Assembly (NCBI GenBank): GCA_963559585.1
Contig: CAUWLJ010000004.1
Span: forward strand, 1 to 64,000
Length of the DNA stretch: 64,000 bases
From: Eisenbergiella sp963559585
GTDB taxonomy: Bacteria > Bacillota > Clostridia > Lachnospirales > Lachnospiraceae
Direction of reading: 5' to 3'
Position 1 is the stretch's first letter, and every line of letters begins with the position of its first letter. Under the pieces are notes generated by a model. The model was not told where the DNA came from. It made no database searches and saw only the letters and a list, made by a program, of their open reading frames with translations. Shown here piece after piece: positions 50,983-60,616 of this stretch. A program made the position numbers and the translations under genes.

Positions 50983-51982
50983 CCAGATCCTCCTCTATCA
51001 GCTTCTGCACCAGCCCGGCCAGCTCCCCGTGGGTCAGCTGATCCAGCCCGGGCGGAAGCTGGCGGAACAGGGGAAGCCTGCATTTTCTGGTCTTTTCCAG
51101 AACCGCGTCATAGCTCAGGCACCCCAGCAGCTCCTCATACTGCTCCTGCTTGGCCGCTGCGAAGCTGTCCTCCCTCACGATGGTGTACACTCGCCTGCAG
51201 CTTTTCAGAATATCAAACAGGCCCTGCACCGCCTCGGACAGATCCAGGAGCACATACTCATAGCTTCCCGCCTTCTCCAGCTCCGAAAGCAGCTCCAGCC
51301 ATTCCTCCCTTTTCACCTGCAGCAGATCCAGACTGGAATAGACCGGCGGAATAATGTCCAGTCCGTTCACCTTCTGAGCCATCCCCTCCAGGCGATAGGG
51401 AAATCTTCCGTCCTGATTGTGCAGCAGATAGATCAAATCCGACAGATCCGTCTGAAAATCCCTCTGCAGCATTCTGCCCAGACCGGAGCAGCATTCAAAA
51501 TTCAGATATAATACCTTGTGTCTGCGGGCCAGAAGCTGGCCCATTGTGAAAGAAAATGTGGTTTGAAGACACCGGCCAACCGGTGAATAGATGCCGATCA
51601 GATTCATCCTGCCCTGTCCGTCCCCGCAGGCGATTGGAGGAAGAAGCCCTGTATCTGCCGCCTCCAGAACCCTTCTCATGATCCCTTCGATGGACTGATA
51701 CTTGCCGATCCGGCCGCTTCCCGGCGGCCCCTCCCCGTCCTCCGTCAGAATCATAACCTGCTCCGCCTCCCACGGCTTCCCCTGCTCATACATGCTCTGG
51801 GAAATGAGAAGAAGCTGTACCCTGTTCTCCCCGCAGTACCGCTTCAGCGCCTCCCCATCCGAGAAGGCGGCTATCTCAAAGGGAAAGGATACCCCCTTGT
51901 CTCCGCTGCGGTTCATATAGTCCAGAAAATGACTGGCATACTCCGGCTCAGAATCACAGACCGCCAATATACTTTTTTTCAC
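50966..51982 (-). CDS. tadZ: TadZ/CpaE-like pilus localisation ATPase
   Basis: A 338-residue protein. The N-terminal receiver-like domain (SILAVCDSEPEYASHFLDYM..) is followed by a MinD/ParA-like domain in which the P-loop appears degenerate (IGIYSPVGRCLQTTFSFTMG). The Lys of the deviant Walker A is replaced. The start is a GTG at 51982 with AGGAGG; an in-frame ATG at 52114 would give a non-family extension. It is the first gene of the Tad operon and probably positions the machinery at the membrane. Confidence 0.85.
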   Translation of the reverse strand: MKKSILAVCDSEPEYASHFLDYMNRSGDKGVSFPFEIAAFSDGEALKRYCGENRVQLLLISQSMYEQGKPWEAEQVMILTEDGEGPPGSGRIGKYQSIEGIMRRVLEAADTGLLPPIACGDGQGRMNLIGIYSPVGRCLQTTFSFTMGQLLARRHKVLYLNFECCSGLGRMLQRDFQTDLSDLIYLLHNQDGRFPYRLEGMAQKVNGLDIIPPVYSSLDLLQVKREEWLELLSELEKAGSYEYVLLDLSEAVQGLFDILKSCRRVYTIVREDSFAAAKQEQYEELLGCLSYDAVLEKTRKCRLPLFRQLPPGLDQLTHGELAGLVQKLIEEDLGGNVS

Positions 51983-52360
51983 AAAATACCGCCTCCTTCT
52001 GTCATAATAAAAAGGGAAATCAAAAATACGCCTCTGCCGGCAGCCGGATAGCAAGCCCGGAGCACCGGAGTGCAGCGGATTATCTGACCCTCGCGGCGGC
52101 CGCCAAATATCCATACAGGCACGGATTCCCGGCTCGCTACCCGTGAAAATAAGGAAATGGAACCAAAATGAAAGAAAATAATGTCACACATTCAGATAAA
52201 TTCAGATCACTAACAGATCGCCGATTCCGGCGTTAGGAGCTGCGGCCCTTATGACCGCCCGTCTGATGAAACGAAGTATAGAACATCCCTCCCGGTTTGT
52301 CCAGATCATTTTCAAAAAAAATTCGTTTTTGTTAATACCTCACAAGCGGTGGAGGGCCCG
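51983..52360 (-). promoter_or_regulatory. Upstream region of the Tad operon
   Basis: A stretch of about 380 nt without a gene between tadZ and the bofA terminator. It must hold the promoter of the ten-gene Tad operon. I see A/T-rich segments near 52160-52210 and 52300-52340 but no confident -35/-10 pair, and no regulator gene is adjacent. Confidence 0.4.
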
Positions 52361-52410
52361 TAGAAAAAAAGACGGGGAAAACCCTGATAAACACAGGATT
52401 TTCCCCCGTC
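52361..52410 (-). terminator. Strong terminator after bofA
   Basis: On the minus strand GACGGGGGAAAATCCTG pairs with CAGGGTTTTCCCCGTC around a 7-nt loop, followed by seven T residues. It lies directly after the bofA stop (52421) and insulates bofA from the Tad operon. Confidence 0.9.
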
Positions 52411-52420
52411 AAAAGCCGCC

Positions 52421-52699
52421 TCAGGCAAGCCAGATCCTACATATACTTATTCCGTACAGAAGCGCCACCCCCGGAAGTCCCAGAATGCCGGAAACCAGCA
52501 CGCTCACCGCCCCGATCCCCACGCCCCAGGCAAGCCCCTGAGAAGCCAGAAAGGCGTTGATAAAATAGATTGCAGCCGTCCCCAGCCCTCCCCGCACCAG
52601 AAAGCCCAGCAGCAGCTCCGTCCTCCGGCGCAGCGCCGAGATCAGAAGCACCAGTCCGCAGGCTGCCCCTATCATGATCACTCCGCTGATTTCTTCCAT
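52421..52699 (-). CDS. bofA: Pro-sigmaK processing inhibitor BofA family protein
   Basis: A 92-residue protein with two to three membrane helices (VIMIGAACGLVLLISAL, then LGTAAIYFINAFLAS and the C-terminal VSVLVSGILGLPGVALLYG). The NAF and LPG segments fit the BofA family, which restrains sigma-K activation during sporulation in Bacillus. The start at 52699 has GGGAGG upstream; the longer open frame is not conserved. It lies head-to-head with yaaL, its usual neighbour, supporting the call and a spore-forming ancestry. Confidence 0.87.
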   Translation of the reverse strand: MEEISGVIMIGAACGLVLLISALRRRTELLLGFLVRGGLGTAAIYFINAFLASQGLAWGVGIGAVSVLVSGILGLPGVALLYGISICRIWLA

Positions 52700-52919
52700 T
52701 CCTGCCTCCCTTTTCCCCATCAGACTCTGCGCCAAAGGATCGCTCCCCCGGGCCCGCTTCCCGGACAGCACTCCATACAGAGAAGCAGTGCTCACGCCCG
52801 GTATTGTTCTATATTCTATGAGTGAAAAGGACGGAATATCACATGAATAAACCTTCTGTGCCCCGGATATACTGTTACCAGAATAGTTCCTGCCAAAATC
52901 AGGCAAAGGAGGATGATTC

Positions 52920-53213
52920 ATGAAATTTCATTTCAGCATGAACCGGGTTGAAAATAAGGACAAACCCCTCACCTATCAGGAAAGCCTGATGCTTGATCTG
53001 CAGAAGACCAGATGGGAACTGGAAAATGCCTATGCCGGCTTCGATTATGTAACCGACCCGGATCTCATCGACTGCTATATATACGAACAGAATGCCGTTA
53101 TGAAAAGATACCGTCACCTGCTGCAGCTGGTGGCCGGACTGACGCCGTCCGATGCCTCCGTGCAGGAGGAGGAGGCTGCAGCAAAGGAACAGCGGGCGGC
53201 GTACACGCTCTAA
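52920..53213 (+). CDS. yaaL: YaaL family (DUF2508) protein
   Basis: A 97-residue protein with the DUF2508 pattern LMLDLQKTRWELENAYAGFDYVTDPDLIDCYIYE followed by LKRYRHLL-like (MKRYRHLLQL). AGGAGG precedes the ATG. In Firmicutes yaaL normally lies next to bofA; here the two diverge from a gap of about 220 nt. The last codons overlap the convergent sulfatase gene by 4 nt. Function unknown. Confidence 0.87.
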   Translation: MKFHFSMNRVENKDKPLTYQESLMLDLQKTRWELENAYAGFDYVTDPDLIDCYIYEQNAVMKRYRHLLQLVAGLTPSDASVQEEEAAAKEQRAAYTL

Positions 53214-54676
53214 AGGATACCCAGTCTCTCATACTGTTCCCGGGGCGCCTCATTCTCCCGCATCATTTCCCTCATCCGCTGTGTGAGCCGCTCCGTCACT
53301 CCCTCATCCTGTATGGCCTGCTTCTGCTCCGGATCCTTTTCCAGATCAAACAGCAGATCCCCGTACTGATAAGCCTGGGCAGCCCCTCCCGCAGGAATCT
53401 TCATCACCCTGCTGCCCTTCATGTGGGGAAACCCCTCCGCCAGCTCTATCCTCCTAAGCTCAGACGGATAAAAGGGATCCCGCATATGACAGGGCATCAA
53501 TGTATATTCATACAGCGGCCCGTTTTCCGGCCTGGCCGGAGCTTTCATATATACGTATCTTCCATCCGTGATGTTCACATGCCCGCCAAAGATCCCAAAC
53601 AAAGCGCCATCCCTGACCGGAGTGTCCTCACGGATCACAGGCGTCAGGCTCCGCCCATCCATATATTCCGGCGGCTCCACGCCAAAAAACTCCGCCAGAG
53701 TAGGCACAATGTCCACCGTCTGAGCCAGCGCATTCCTTCTCTGATTCCGGCCCTCCGGGAATCTGGGGTCATAGATAAAAAAGGGAATATGAGAGATTTC
53801 CTCATACAAAGGCTGTACATTTTTCCCCATCCACTCCTTTTCCCCCAGCATAAAACCATGATCCGTGTTTACGATCAGCATGGTATCCTTCCACAGGTCA
53901 AGCTCATCCATCACGTCCAGAAGACTGCCCAGATAATGGTCACACATACTGAGCAGAGCAGCATATTCATAGCGGATATGCCGGGTTACTTCTTCCCCGT
54001 ATCTGTTTTTGCCGTAATCCGGCCAATCCATATTCTTTCCATGATAATCGTCCGGATACAGAGCCTTATAGGCCTGCTGCGTGTAAAAAGGCTCATGGGG
54101 ATCAAATGCCTCTAGCTGCAAAAACCACCCGTCCTCCCCTGCATTTCTCCGAAGAAAATCGATGCCGCAGTCAAAGGTTTTCTTCTGCGGCATCTCCTCC
54201 TCCGACACAAGAAAGCTTCGATTAATCCAGTCATGTCTCCAGTTCTGGGTTTCTGTTCTTCCTGAAAGAGTGTCCGGTACCTTTGGCCATGCCACCTGTC
54301 CCATCCAGGCATCCCCCTGCTGCCCGCGGATCATCTCACAGCTGTCAAATTTGCTCAGATAGCAGCTTCCCCCGTCCTCCCAATAATGAAAATGGTCTGT
54401 GGCAATGTGGGTATAGATACCTGCCTTTTTCATTCTGGTAATCAGGGAATCGTCATAGGGCTGCATGGGCGACCAGGAGGTATGCAGAAAACCATACCTT
54501 CCGGTCTGAAGCTCACGTCTGGCAGGCATGCAGGGCAGGCTTCCTGCGTAAAAACGGTCAAACGTCAGCGTTCTCTCTGCCAGTCGCATGAAATTGGGCA
54601 TTACTGTCCAGTCACACCCATAATTGGGCAAAAAGTGCCGGTTCAAAGAATCGAACATCATCATGATCGCTTTCAT
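53210..54676 (-). CDS. Cytoplasmic sulfatase (Cys-type)
   Basis: A 488-residue sulfatase. The formylglycine site is Cys49 in CMPAR (CxPxR form), followed by RELQTGRYGF. Metal ligands appear at the N-terminus (MMMFDSLNRHF) and in LIVNTDHGFMLGEKEW. There is no signal peptide, so it should act inside the cell on a sulfated sugar imported by the transporter encoded upstream. A Cys-type sulfatase in an anaerobe needs an anSME maturase, which is not in the window. AGGAGG precedes the ATG. It is the last gene of the transport operon. Confidence 0.92.
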   Translation of the reverse strand: MKAIMMMFDSLNRHFLPNYGCDWTVMPNFMRLAERTLTFDRFYAGSLPCMPARRELQTGRYGFLHTSWSPMQPYDDSLITRMKKAGIYTHIATDHFHYWEDGGSCYLSKFDSCEMIRGQQGDAWMGQVAWPKVPDTLSGRTETQNWRHDWINRSFLVSEEEMPQKKTFDCGIDFLRRNAGEDGWFLQLEAFDPHEPFYTQQAYKALYPDDYHGKNMDWPDYGKNRYGEEVTRHIRYEYAALLSMCDHYLGSLLDVMDELDLWKDTMLIVNTDHGFMLGEKEWMGKNVQPLYEEISHIPFFIYDPRFPEGRNQRRNALAQTVDIVPTLAEFFGVEPPEYMDGRSLTPVIREDTPVRDGALFGIFGGHVNITDGRYVYMKAPARPENGPLYEYTLMPCHMRDPFYPSELRRIELAEGFPHMKGSRVMKIPAGGAAQAYQYGDLLFDLEKDPEQKQAIQDEGVTERLTQRMREMMRENEAPREQYERLGIL

Positions 54677-54727
54677 CTTCCATCCTCCTGGTCCGTGTTT
54701 GTCCGGCTGGCCGGCCGTTCCTCCGCA

Positions 54728-55621
54728 TCAGCCCTTCACAGAACCGATCATAACGCCCTTCACGAAATGCTTCTGCACAAACGGATACATAACCAGAACC
54801 GGCAGGGAAGATACGATGATCACACCATATTTGATGGTTCTTGCAATCTGCTTCATCAGCTCCAGAGATTCCGGATCGGCTGAGGAGGGATCGATCATCT
54901 GCCCGCCGATCAGAATGTCTCTCATGATCAGCTGCAGAGGATAAAGCTTTGCATCGTTTACATAAATCAGGCCGTTGAAGAAGGAGTTCCAGTGTCCTAC
55001 CGCATAGTACAGCACCATAATCGCAATGATGGACTTGGACAGCGGAATCACTACCTTTGCAAAATACTGAAACATGCCGCAGCCATCGATCTCAGCCGCT
55101 TCCTGCAGCTCGATGGGCATGGAATTGAGGAAATAAGTACGGCAGAGGATCAGATTGAATACGGAAAAGGATCCCAGGATCATCAGCACATAAGGAGTGT
55201 CCACCAGGTGAAGTCCCTTAACGATCAGGTATGTGGGAATCAGGCCGCCGGAAAAATACTTGGTCACGATCAGCATTTTCATCACAAAGCCCCTTCCCAC
55301 CATATCCTGTCTGGACAGGGCATATCCTGCGGGAATCGTGATAAACAATGCAATCAGCGTGCCGAAAAAGGTGTACATAATCGTGTTGCGGTATCCCGTC
55401 CAGATTCTGGGATCCCTGAAAATGTATTTGTATCCCTCCATCGTGATCCCCTTGGGAACAAACAGCACCTGCCCGGATGCTACCAGGTTGGGATCACTGA
55501 ACGAAGCGATCACCACAAAGTACAGGGGATAGAGGATGATCAGCGCAATAAGTGCCGTAAATGCGTATACTACAAAGGTAAAAACCGCATCCGATTTATT
55601 ATTTTTTATCTTGGCTAACAT
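54728..55621 (-). CDS. CUT1 ABC sugar permease, LplC-like
   Basis: A 297-residue MalG/LplC-type permease with six membrane helices and the EAA loop (ELQEAAEIDGCGMFQYFAKVVIPLSK). It pairs with the permease encoded 13 nt upstream. No ATPase gene is in this operon, so a shared MsmK-type ATPase encoded elsewhere is expected. AAAGGAG precedes the ATG. Confidence 0.93.
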   Translation of the reverse strand: MLAKIKNNKSDAVFTFVVYAFTALIALIILYPLYFVVIASFSDPNLVASGQVLFVPKGITMEGYKYIFRDPRIWTGYRNTIMYTFFGTLIALFITIPAGYALSRQDMVGRGFVMKMLIVTKYFSGGLIPTYLIVKGLHLVDTPYVLMILGSFSVFNLILCRTYFLNSMPIELQEAAEIDGCGMFQYFAKVVIPLSKSIIAIMVLYYAVGHWNSFFNGLIYVNDAKLYPLQLIMRDILIGGQMIDPSSADPESLELMKQIARTIKYGVIIVSSLPVLVMYPFVQKHFVKGVMIGSVKG

Positions 55622-55634
55622 TTCTTCCTCTCCT

Positions 55635-56579
55635 TTACCACAGACTTACATCCGACACACTGCGGGCGATCTTGTTCACGGCCAGCAGAAGGATCAGGTT
55701 AATGATGTTGTTGAACAGACCGATAGCCGACGAATAGCTGAACTGCCCGTTCTGAATACCGATCTTATACACGTAGGTGGAAATGATCTCCGAGTATTCC
55801 AGATTGATGCTGTTCTGCAGAAGGAATACCTTTTCAAAACCGATTTCCATGATCTCTCCGGCTCTCATGATCAGCATGATAACCATAGTGGGCACGATGG
55901 CCGGAATATCCACATACAGCATGCGCTGGAATTTGGTGGCGCCATCTACCCGGGCAGCCTCATGCAGCTCCGGCCCGACGGAGGTGAGCATGGAGATATA
56001 CAGAATGGAGCCCCATCCAATATTCTGAAGCACCCCTGACCACACGTAGATATGGCGGAAATTCTCCGGATTCGACAGGAACGAAACCGGCTCGATTCCA
56101 AGAAGGATCAGAAACTGATTGACGATTCCATCGCTGGCCAGGAAAATCAGAATCATACCGCAGTACACAACAGTGGAAATAAAATGGGGAGCATAGGTAA
56201 TCATCTGCGCAGCCTTCTTGAACTTCGTATGAGTCACATAGTTCAGAAAAAGGGCAAATATAATCGGCATGGGAAATCCTGCTATCAGGGAATAGAGGCT
56301 TAGGCTTATCGTATTCCAGAGCAGATCCTTGAACTGATAGGATTCAAAAAAGGTGATAAAATGCTTGAAGCCCACCCAGGGACTTCCCCATATGCCGTCC
56401 ATCACACTGTAATCCTTAAAGGCAAGCTGGATTCCGTACATGGGAAGATAATTGAAAATGATAATATAGATCAGCATGGGGAGAATGAACAGATAACACA
56501 CCCAGCTCTTTCTCAGAAGCCGCAGAGTGCTCCTTCTGGGCTTTCTTACCCCTGCTGCTGTTTTCTTTCCTGTTGACAT
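55635..56579 (-). CDS. CUT1 ABC sugar permease, LplB-like
   Basis: A 314-residue LplB-type permease. The six-helix core begins YLFILPMLIYIIIFNYLPMY, which is typical of the LplB branch, and the EAA loop is ELHEAARVDGATKFQRM. It forms the heterodimeric channel with the LplC-like protein. AAAGGAG precedes the ATG. Confidence 0.93.
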   Translation of the reverse strand: MSTGKKTAAGVRKPRRSTLRLLRKSWVCYLFILPMLIYIIIFNYLPMYGIQLAFKDYSVMDGIWGSPWVGFKHFITFFESYQFKDLLWNTISLSLYSLIAGFPMPIIFALFLNYVTHTKFKKAAQMITYAPHFISTVVYCGMILIFLASDGIVNQFLILLGIEPVSFLSNPENFRHIYVWSGVLQNIGWGSILYISMLTSVGPELHEAARVDGATKFQRMLYVDIPAIVPTMVIMLIMRAGEIMEIGFEKVFLLQNSINLEYSEIISTYVYKIGIQNGQFSYSSAIGLFNNIINLILLLAVNKIARSVSDVSLW

Positions 56580-56722
56580 AGCCTACTCCTTTATCCGGCA
56601 GAAAACGTCCGGCACAGCCCCCGTTTCCGTGGGACGCCCCCCGTTTTCAGGGAACGGGCCCCCGTTTCCGTGGAACGCTGTGCCGGACATTCAGGTAAAT
56701 GTTCTGTTGCGGTACGGTTCGT

Positions 56723-58372
56723 TTATTTCAGAGAATCCACAAACTCCTGGCAGAGAGCGGTATATTCATCCGTCTTTAAGCTCTTGAGCGTCTCCAGATG
56801 CTTGTTCCACTTCTCATCGTCTATTCCGTTGATGACAGAGTCTGCAATGAATTTCTGCAGATAGGTGTCTATGTCTGCGCTCAGAATCGCCCTTCTGTCA
56901 GAATTCTCCAGAGTTGCGGTTCCAACAGGGAGGCCGATCACACCGTAATCCTGCTGGTTCTGCACTGCTTCCAGCTTATAATCATGAGGATAGCCCTCCT
57001 CATATATGGTAGCCTCAGAGTACTCCTGCTTCCACAGAGCAGGCGTCTGTCCCGCAAAACTTTCTGCCGTTCTGAATTCCTGCTTGGTCTGGTAACCGCC
57101 GTTTGCCTCCAGCACTTCAGGCGTCACGTTCAGGAATTTGGGAACCTTTTCCCCGTTCTCCTCCACGATCTCATACCATACTCCTTCAGGCCCCTTGCCC
57201 CAGGAAGATGCCAGCTCCAGAGAGGAATTGATATAATCATACCAGCGAACCAGAGCCGCAGGGTTCTTACAGTTCCTGCTGATTGCAAAGCCGCCGCTTC
57301 TGGTCATATTGTTCAGTCCTACCATGGGATCTCCGTTGGGTCCTTTCAGGACAGGGATCGCCTGATAACGGCTTCCGTCTCCATTATCAGCTCCACAGGC
57401 TGACGAAGGGTTGTAGCCTGCAAATACACCGATAATATCTCCGCCGGCTCCTCTTGCGGAGTACAGATCAGCGCTTAATGTGAACGCTTCCTTGTCGATC
57501 AGTCCTTCTGCATACAGCTCATGGAACCATGCAAGGGCGTCATAATAACCCTGCTGCGCCGGGCTGAAGGTTACCTTTCCGTCCTTTGTGAACACATGAT
57601 AGCCATTCTCGATCACGCCAAAGTATCCAAACATATTTTCAAGTGCATTTCCCCATCCCCATGCGTTTTCAAAGGTAAAGGGGATCTCGTCCTTCTGTCC
57701 GTTTCCATTGGGATCCTGATCCCGGAAAGCGATCAGCACTTCCTTGAACTCCTCTGTGGTAGTGGGCATTTTCAGTCCCAGCTTGTCCAGCCACTCTGTA
57801 TTGATCCAATACTGGGAATCGATCACGTTCTGCAGCGCTTCGTCACCGGTGGGAAGGCAGTGAAGCTTGCCGTCCACGGAAAGAAGTCCTTCAGGATAGT
57901 CCTCTCTTGTTTCAAAATAAGCGCTGGTCACAGGCGCATACTCGGCCAGATAGTCATCCAGAGCCACAAGCTGCTCATAGTATCTGGCCATATCCACTTC
58001 CCCGATGATCGCGTCAGGCAGACCGTCTGTGCTGAACATAATATTGATCTTTTCTTTCCATCCTGACTGAGGAATCTCAATCCATTCAATATGAACGTTT
58101 GTAGCCTCCTCCGCATCGATTACGCACTGCTTCTCCGCCGCAGACTTTAAAGTACTCTGCTGAGGCACCGCAATGGTAAAGGTCTCCTTTTCGTTTAAGA
58201 TAGGAAGTCCGGTGGCATTCAGATTGCTGCTCACACTCTCCTCTGCCGCAGCTCCATCCGCGGACGCGCTCTCCTGTGTACTGTCGTTCCCTCCGCAGCC
58301 TGTCAGAACAGAGCCAAAAAGAGCTGCTGCCGTAAGGACTGCACTGATCCTTGTGAATGCTTTCCTTCTCAC
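56723..58372 (-). CDS. Extracellular solute-binding lipoprotein (large, CUT1)
   Basis: A 549-residue binding protein. The signal peptide ends in the lipobox LTGC with Cys26 as the lipid anchor, followed by a Ser/Ala/Glu-rich linker. The size and segments (..TFENAWGWGNALENMFGYFG..) fit the LplA-type oligosaccharide-binding proteins found with LplB/LplC permeases. The start is a GTG at 58372, six nt after AGGAGGG. The ligand is probably a sulfated oligosaccharide, given the sulfatase in the operon. Confidence 0.92.
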   Translation of the reverse strand: MRRKAFTRISAVLTAAALFGSVLTGCGGNDSTQESASADGAAAEESVSSNLNATGLPILNEKETFTIAVPQQSTLKSAAEKQCVIDAEEATNVHIEWIEIPQSGWKEKINIMFSTDGLPDAIIGEVDMARYYEQLVALDDYLAEYAPVTSAYFETREDYPEGLLSVDGKLHCLPTGDEALQNVIDSQYWINTEWLDKLGLKMPTTTEEFKEVLIAFRDQDPNGNGQKDEIPFTFENAWGWGNALENMFGYFGVIENGYHVFTKDGKVTFSPAQQGYYDALAWFHELYAEGLIDKEAFTLSADLYSARGAGGDIIGVFAGYNPSSACGADNGDGSRYQAIPVLKGPNGDPMVGLNNMTRSGGFAISRNCKNPAALVRWYDYINSSLELASSWGKGPEGVWYEIVEENGEKVPKFLNVTPEVLEANGGYQTKQEFRTAESFAGQTPALWKQEYSEATIYEEGYPHDYKLEAVQNQQDYGVIGLPVGTATLENSDRRAILSADIDTYLQKFIADSVINGIDDEKWNKHLETLKSLKTDEYTALCQEFVDSLK

Positions 58373-58599
58373 AATAAATCCCTCCTGTTTGATCTTCTTT
58401 TCTTTCAACTTCCTTTTCCAGCACTGTTCTGCCTGATCCTTATGTCTGAATGGCCCGTGTTGGAAGCTGAATTAAGAATATCCTACAGGAGGGATTTTTA
58501 CTATCTTTAAGTATTGAACTTCATCTTGAAATTATGCAGAAAAAGCGGTTTTATCTCCTTTTGTTGCACTTTTTCCTTCAAATTCATCCACGCGATATG

Positions 58600-60597
58600 C
58601 TATTTTTCCTCTTTCCACATCATTTCTCTATAATTTCCGGGCGTTATGCCCTCATACTTCTTAAACATCTCTATGAAAACTGTACTATTGGCGTACCTGA
58701 GCATCTGCGCAATTTCCGATACCTTCCTGTCGCTCTCCGTCAAAAGTGATTTCGCACGGTCAAACTTGATCTGTTCCACATAGGCAGATATGCTGATCTG
58801 CATATTCTTTTTGAAGAAGTGGCTCAGGTTGGAAACTGAGGTATCAAAATAGCCTGCCATATATTTCACGCTGAAATTATCGTCCAGGTAATGCTCGTGA
58901 ATATAGGTAAGAATATCCACAATATTTCTTTTTCTGTAATCGCCCGCCTTTTCCCGGGGAGCATTTTCCGCTTTTGCCCCCCAATCCTCTCTCGACTCTG
59001 CGATCAGCGCGTCAAAAAGAGCCAGCATTTCCTCTTTTTCCGTCATCCCCGCAAAGAAGCTCTCATCCCGGCGTCCAAGGAGCCGGAGCACGTCCCAGGT
59101 GATACACAGCCCCATGGACTCTTTTCCCTCTGAGACCACCGTTTTCAGCTCGTTCAGAAGAATGCGGGTGCGGGCCGCGTCCTCCGCCTCCACAGCCTCT
59201 CCCAGGGCCTTCATCTCCTGCTCCGGATACTGATCCTCCTGGCTTCTCTCCCGGCGCAGCTTCTTCTTCGCATCCTCGTAGGACTTCCAGATACGGCTCA
59301 CATCTGAAGTAATAGAACCCACCGCAAGCTGGGGGAAGCTCTCCAGGCGGCTTCCGATCTGCCCTGCCGATTCATCGGTGCATACCAGATAGACGCACAG
59401 CCCCTCCACCAGAGGAACCTCATAAGCCGTGGTGGCACTGTACGCATTCATCTGTACCCGGAACACATCGTGCAGCTCCTTATTTTCCTCCGTATCGGGA
59501 AAAACGGCAAAAAACAGATTTTTTCTGTCAATATGGATGTTGTAATTCAGGCACCTCCTCCACAGCTCATCCAAAGGCCTGACCTCCTGGGAAAGAAGCT
59601 CGTGCAGGCACCTTTCCATGCCAAGCTGGTTCCTCTCCTCCTCCAGCACCTCATTGGTATCCAGCAGACGCTGGAAGGAGCGGTACTTCTTACCGGACTG
59701 ATACAGCGCAAGAAGCGCCCCCACTGCCAGGGAGAGCAGAAGCCACAGACCATAAACGTTCAGCAGGCTCCATATTGTCTGCCTTAATGCCTTACGGGAC
59801 AGATAAACCTGGGAAGTAAAACCATACCCCATATCCTTCCTGTTCACAAAATAATCTTTTTCATCTGCCAGGCCGTTTCTGTCCAGGCCCTCTCCCTCCA
59901 AAAGGCGGAGATTCATCTGATAATCTGAGCAGAACAGCTTCCGGCCCTGAAAGCTGAGCGCCGTCACACTATCCGGCAGTCCGGGTATCCCGCCAAACTG
60001 TTCCATCAGTCTGCTGTCCCTGATCACATACAGGAGATAATGGATGTCGTACTCGCCCCTTTCTCCCCATGTTTTCAAAGGATAAATAAACGCCGCCCCG
60101 GTATCGCTTCCTCCATACAGCCGAACCTTCACCGCACGCATTTCCTGCTCCTGTGGCTTCGCCAACACACTCCGGTCCATCTCACAGCGGTCTGAAAAAA
60201 ACAGCTCCTCCGTGAAAAGCCCCTGGGAGGAAATCACCTTTCCTTCCTCCATCATATAGTAATAGATCCCGTCCGCAAATGGAAATGCAGCCTCCTTCTT
60301 TCTCAAATCTTCCATAATATCAATATAGAAGGAGTGAAAATTCTCCACATATCCCTTATTGTACAGCTTGCTGTAGCGGCATTCCAGGTTGTAGGCTTCC
60401 ATAACCGTAAGCTGCTGTTCCAGATAATCCGTCTGCCGTTCCTGGACGGCCGCCGCCTCCTTCAGCATGTCCTCATACTGCTGTCTGTACAGGATTGCCA
60501 CAATGCTGATCCCCACGATCAGCAGAGGGATCAAAAGCACCATGTTATAGGTAATTACAAATTTCAGATAACCAATCTTTTTCTTTTCCTTGCTCAT
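58600..60597 (-). CDS. Membrane-anchored AraC-family sensor-regulator
   Basis: A 665-residue protein. One membrane helix lies at about 12-32 (FVITYNMVLLIPLLIVGISI) and another at about 265-285, enclosing an extracytoplasmic sensor domain. A cytoplasmic region of about 280 residues follows, then the AraC DNA-binding domain at the C-terminus (NFSVKYMAGYFDTSVSNLSHFF.., EIAQMLRYANSTVFIEMFKK). Single-chain transmembrane AraC regulators of this kind usually control the adjacent sugar-uptake operon, here the binding protein starting about 230 nt downstream. The start is at 60597. It lies 19 nt after the glgB stop. Confidence 0.9.
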   Translation of the reverse strand: MSKEKKKIGYLKFVITYNMVLLIPLLIVGISIVAILYRQQYEDMLKEAAAVQERQTDYLEQQLTVMEAYNLECRYSKLYNKGYVENFHSFYIDIMEDLRKKEAAFPFADGIYYYMMEEGKVISSQGLFTEELFFSDRCEMDRSVLAKPQEQEMRAVKVRLYGGSDTGAAFIYPLKTWGERGEYDIHYLLYVIRDSRLMEQFGGIPGLPDSVTALSFQGRKLFCSDYQMNLRLLEGEGLDRNGLADEKDYFVNRKDMGYGFTSQVYLSRKALRQTIWSLLNVYGLWLLLSLAVGALLALYQSGKKYRSFQRLLDTNEVLEEERNQLGMERCLHELLSQEVRPLDELWRRCLNYNIHIDRKNLFFAVFPDTEENKELHDVFRVQMNAYSATTAYEVPLVEGLCVYLVCTDESAGQIGSRLESFPQLAVGSITSDVSRIWKSYEDAKKKLRRERSQEDQYPEQEMKALGEAVEAEDAARTRILLNELKTVVSEGKESMGLCITWDVLRLLGRRDESFFAGMTEKEEMLALFDALIAESREDWGAKAENAPREKAGDYRKRNIVDILTYIHEHYLDDNFSVKYMAGYFDTSVSNLSHFFKKNMQISISAYVEQIKFDRAKSLLTESDRKVSEIAQMLRYANSTVFIEMFKKYEGITPGNYREMMWKEEK

Positions 60598-60616
60598 TCC
60601 CCCTCCATCTGCCGGC

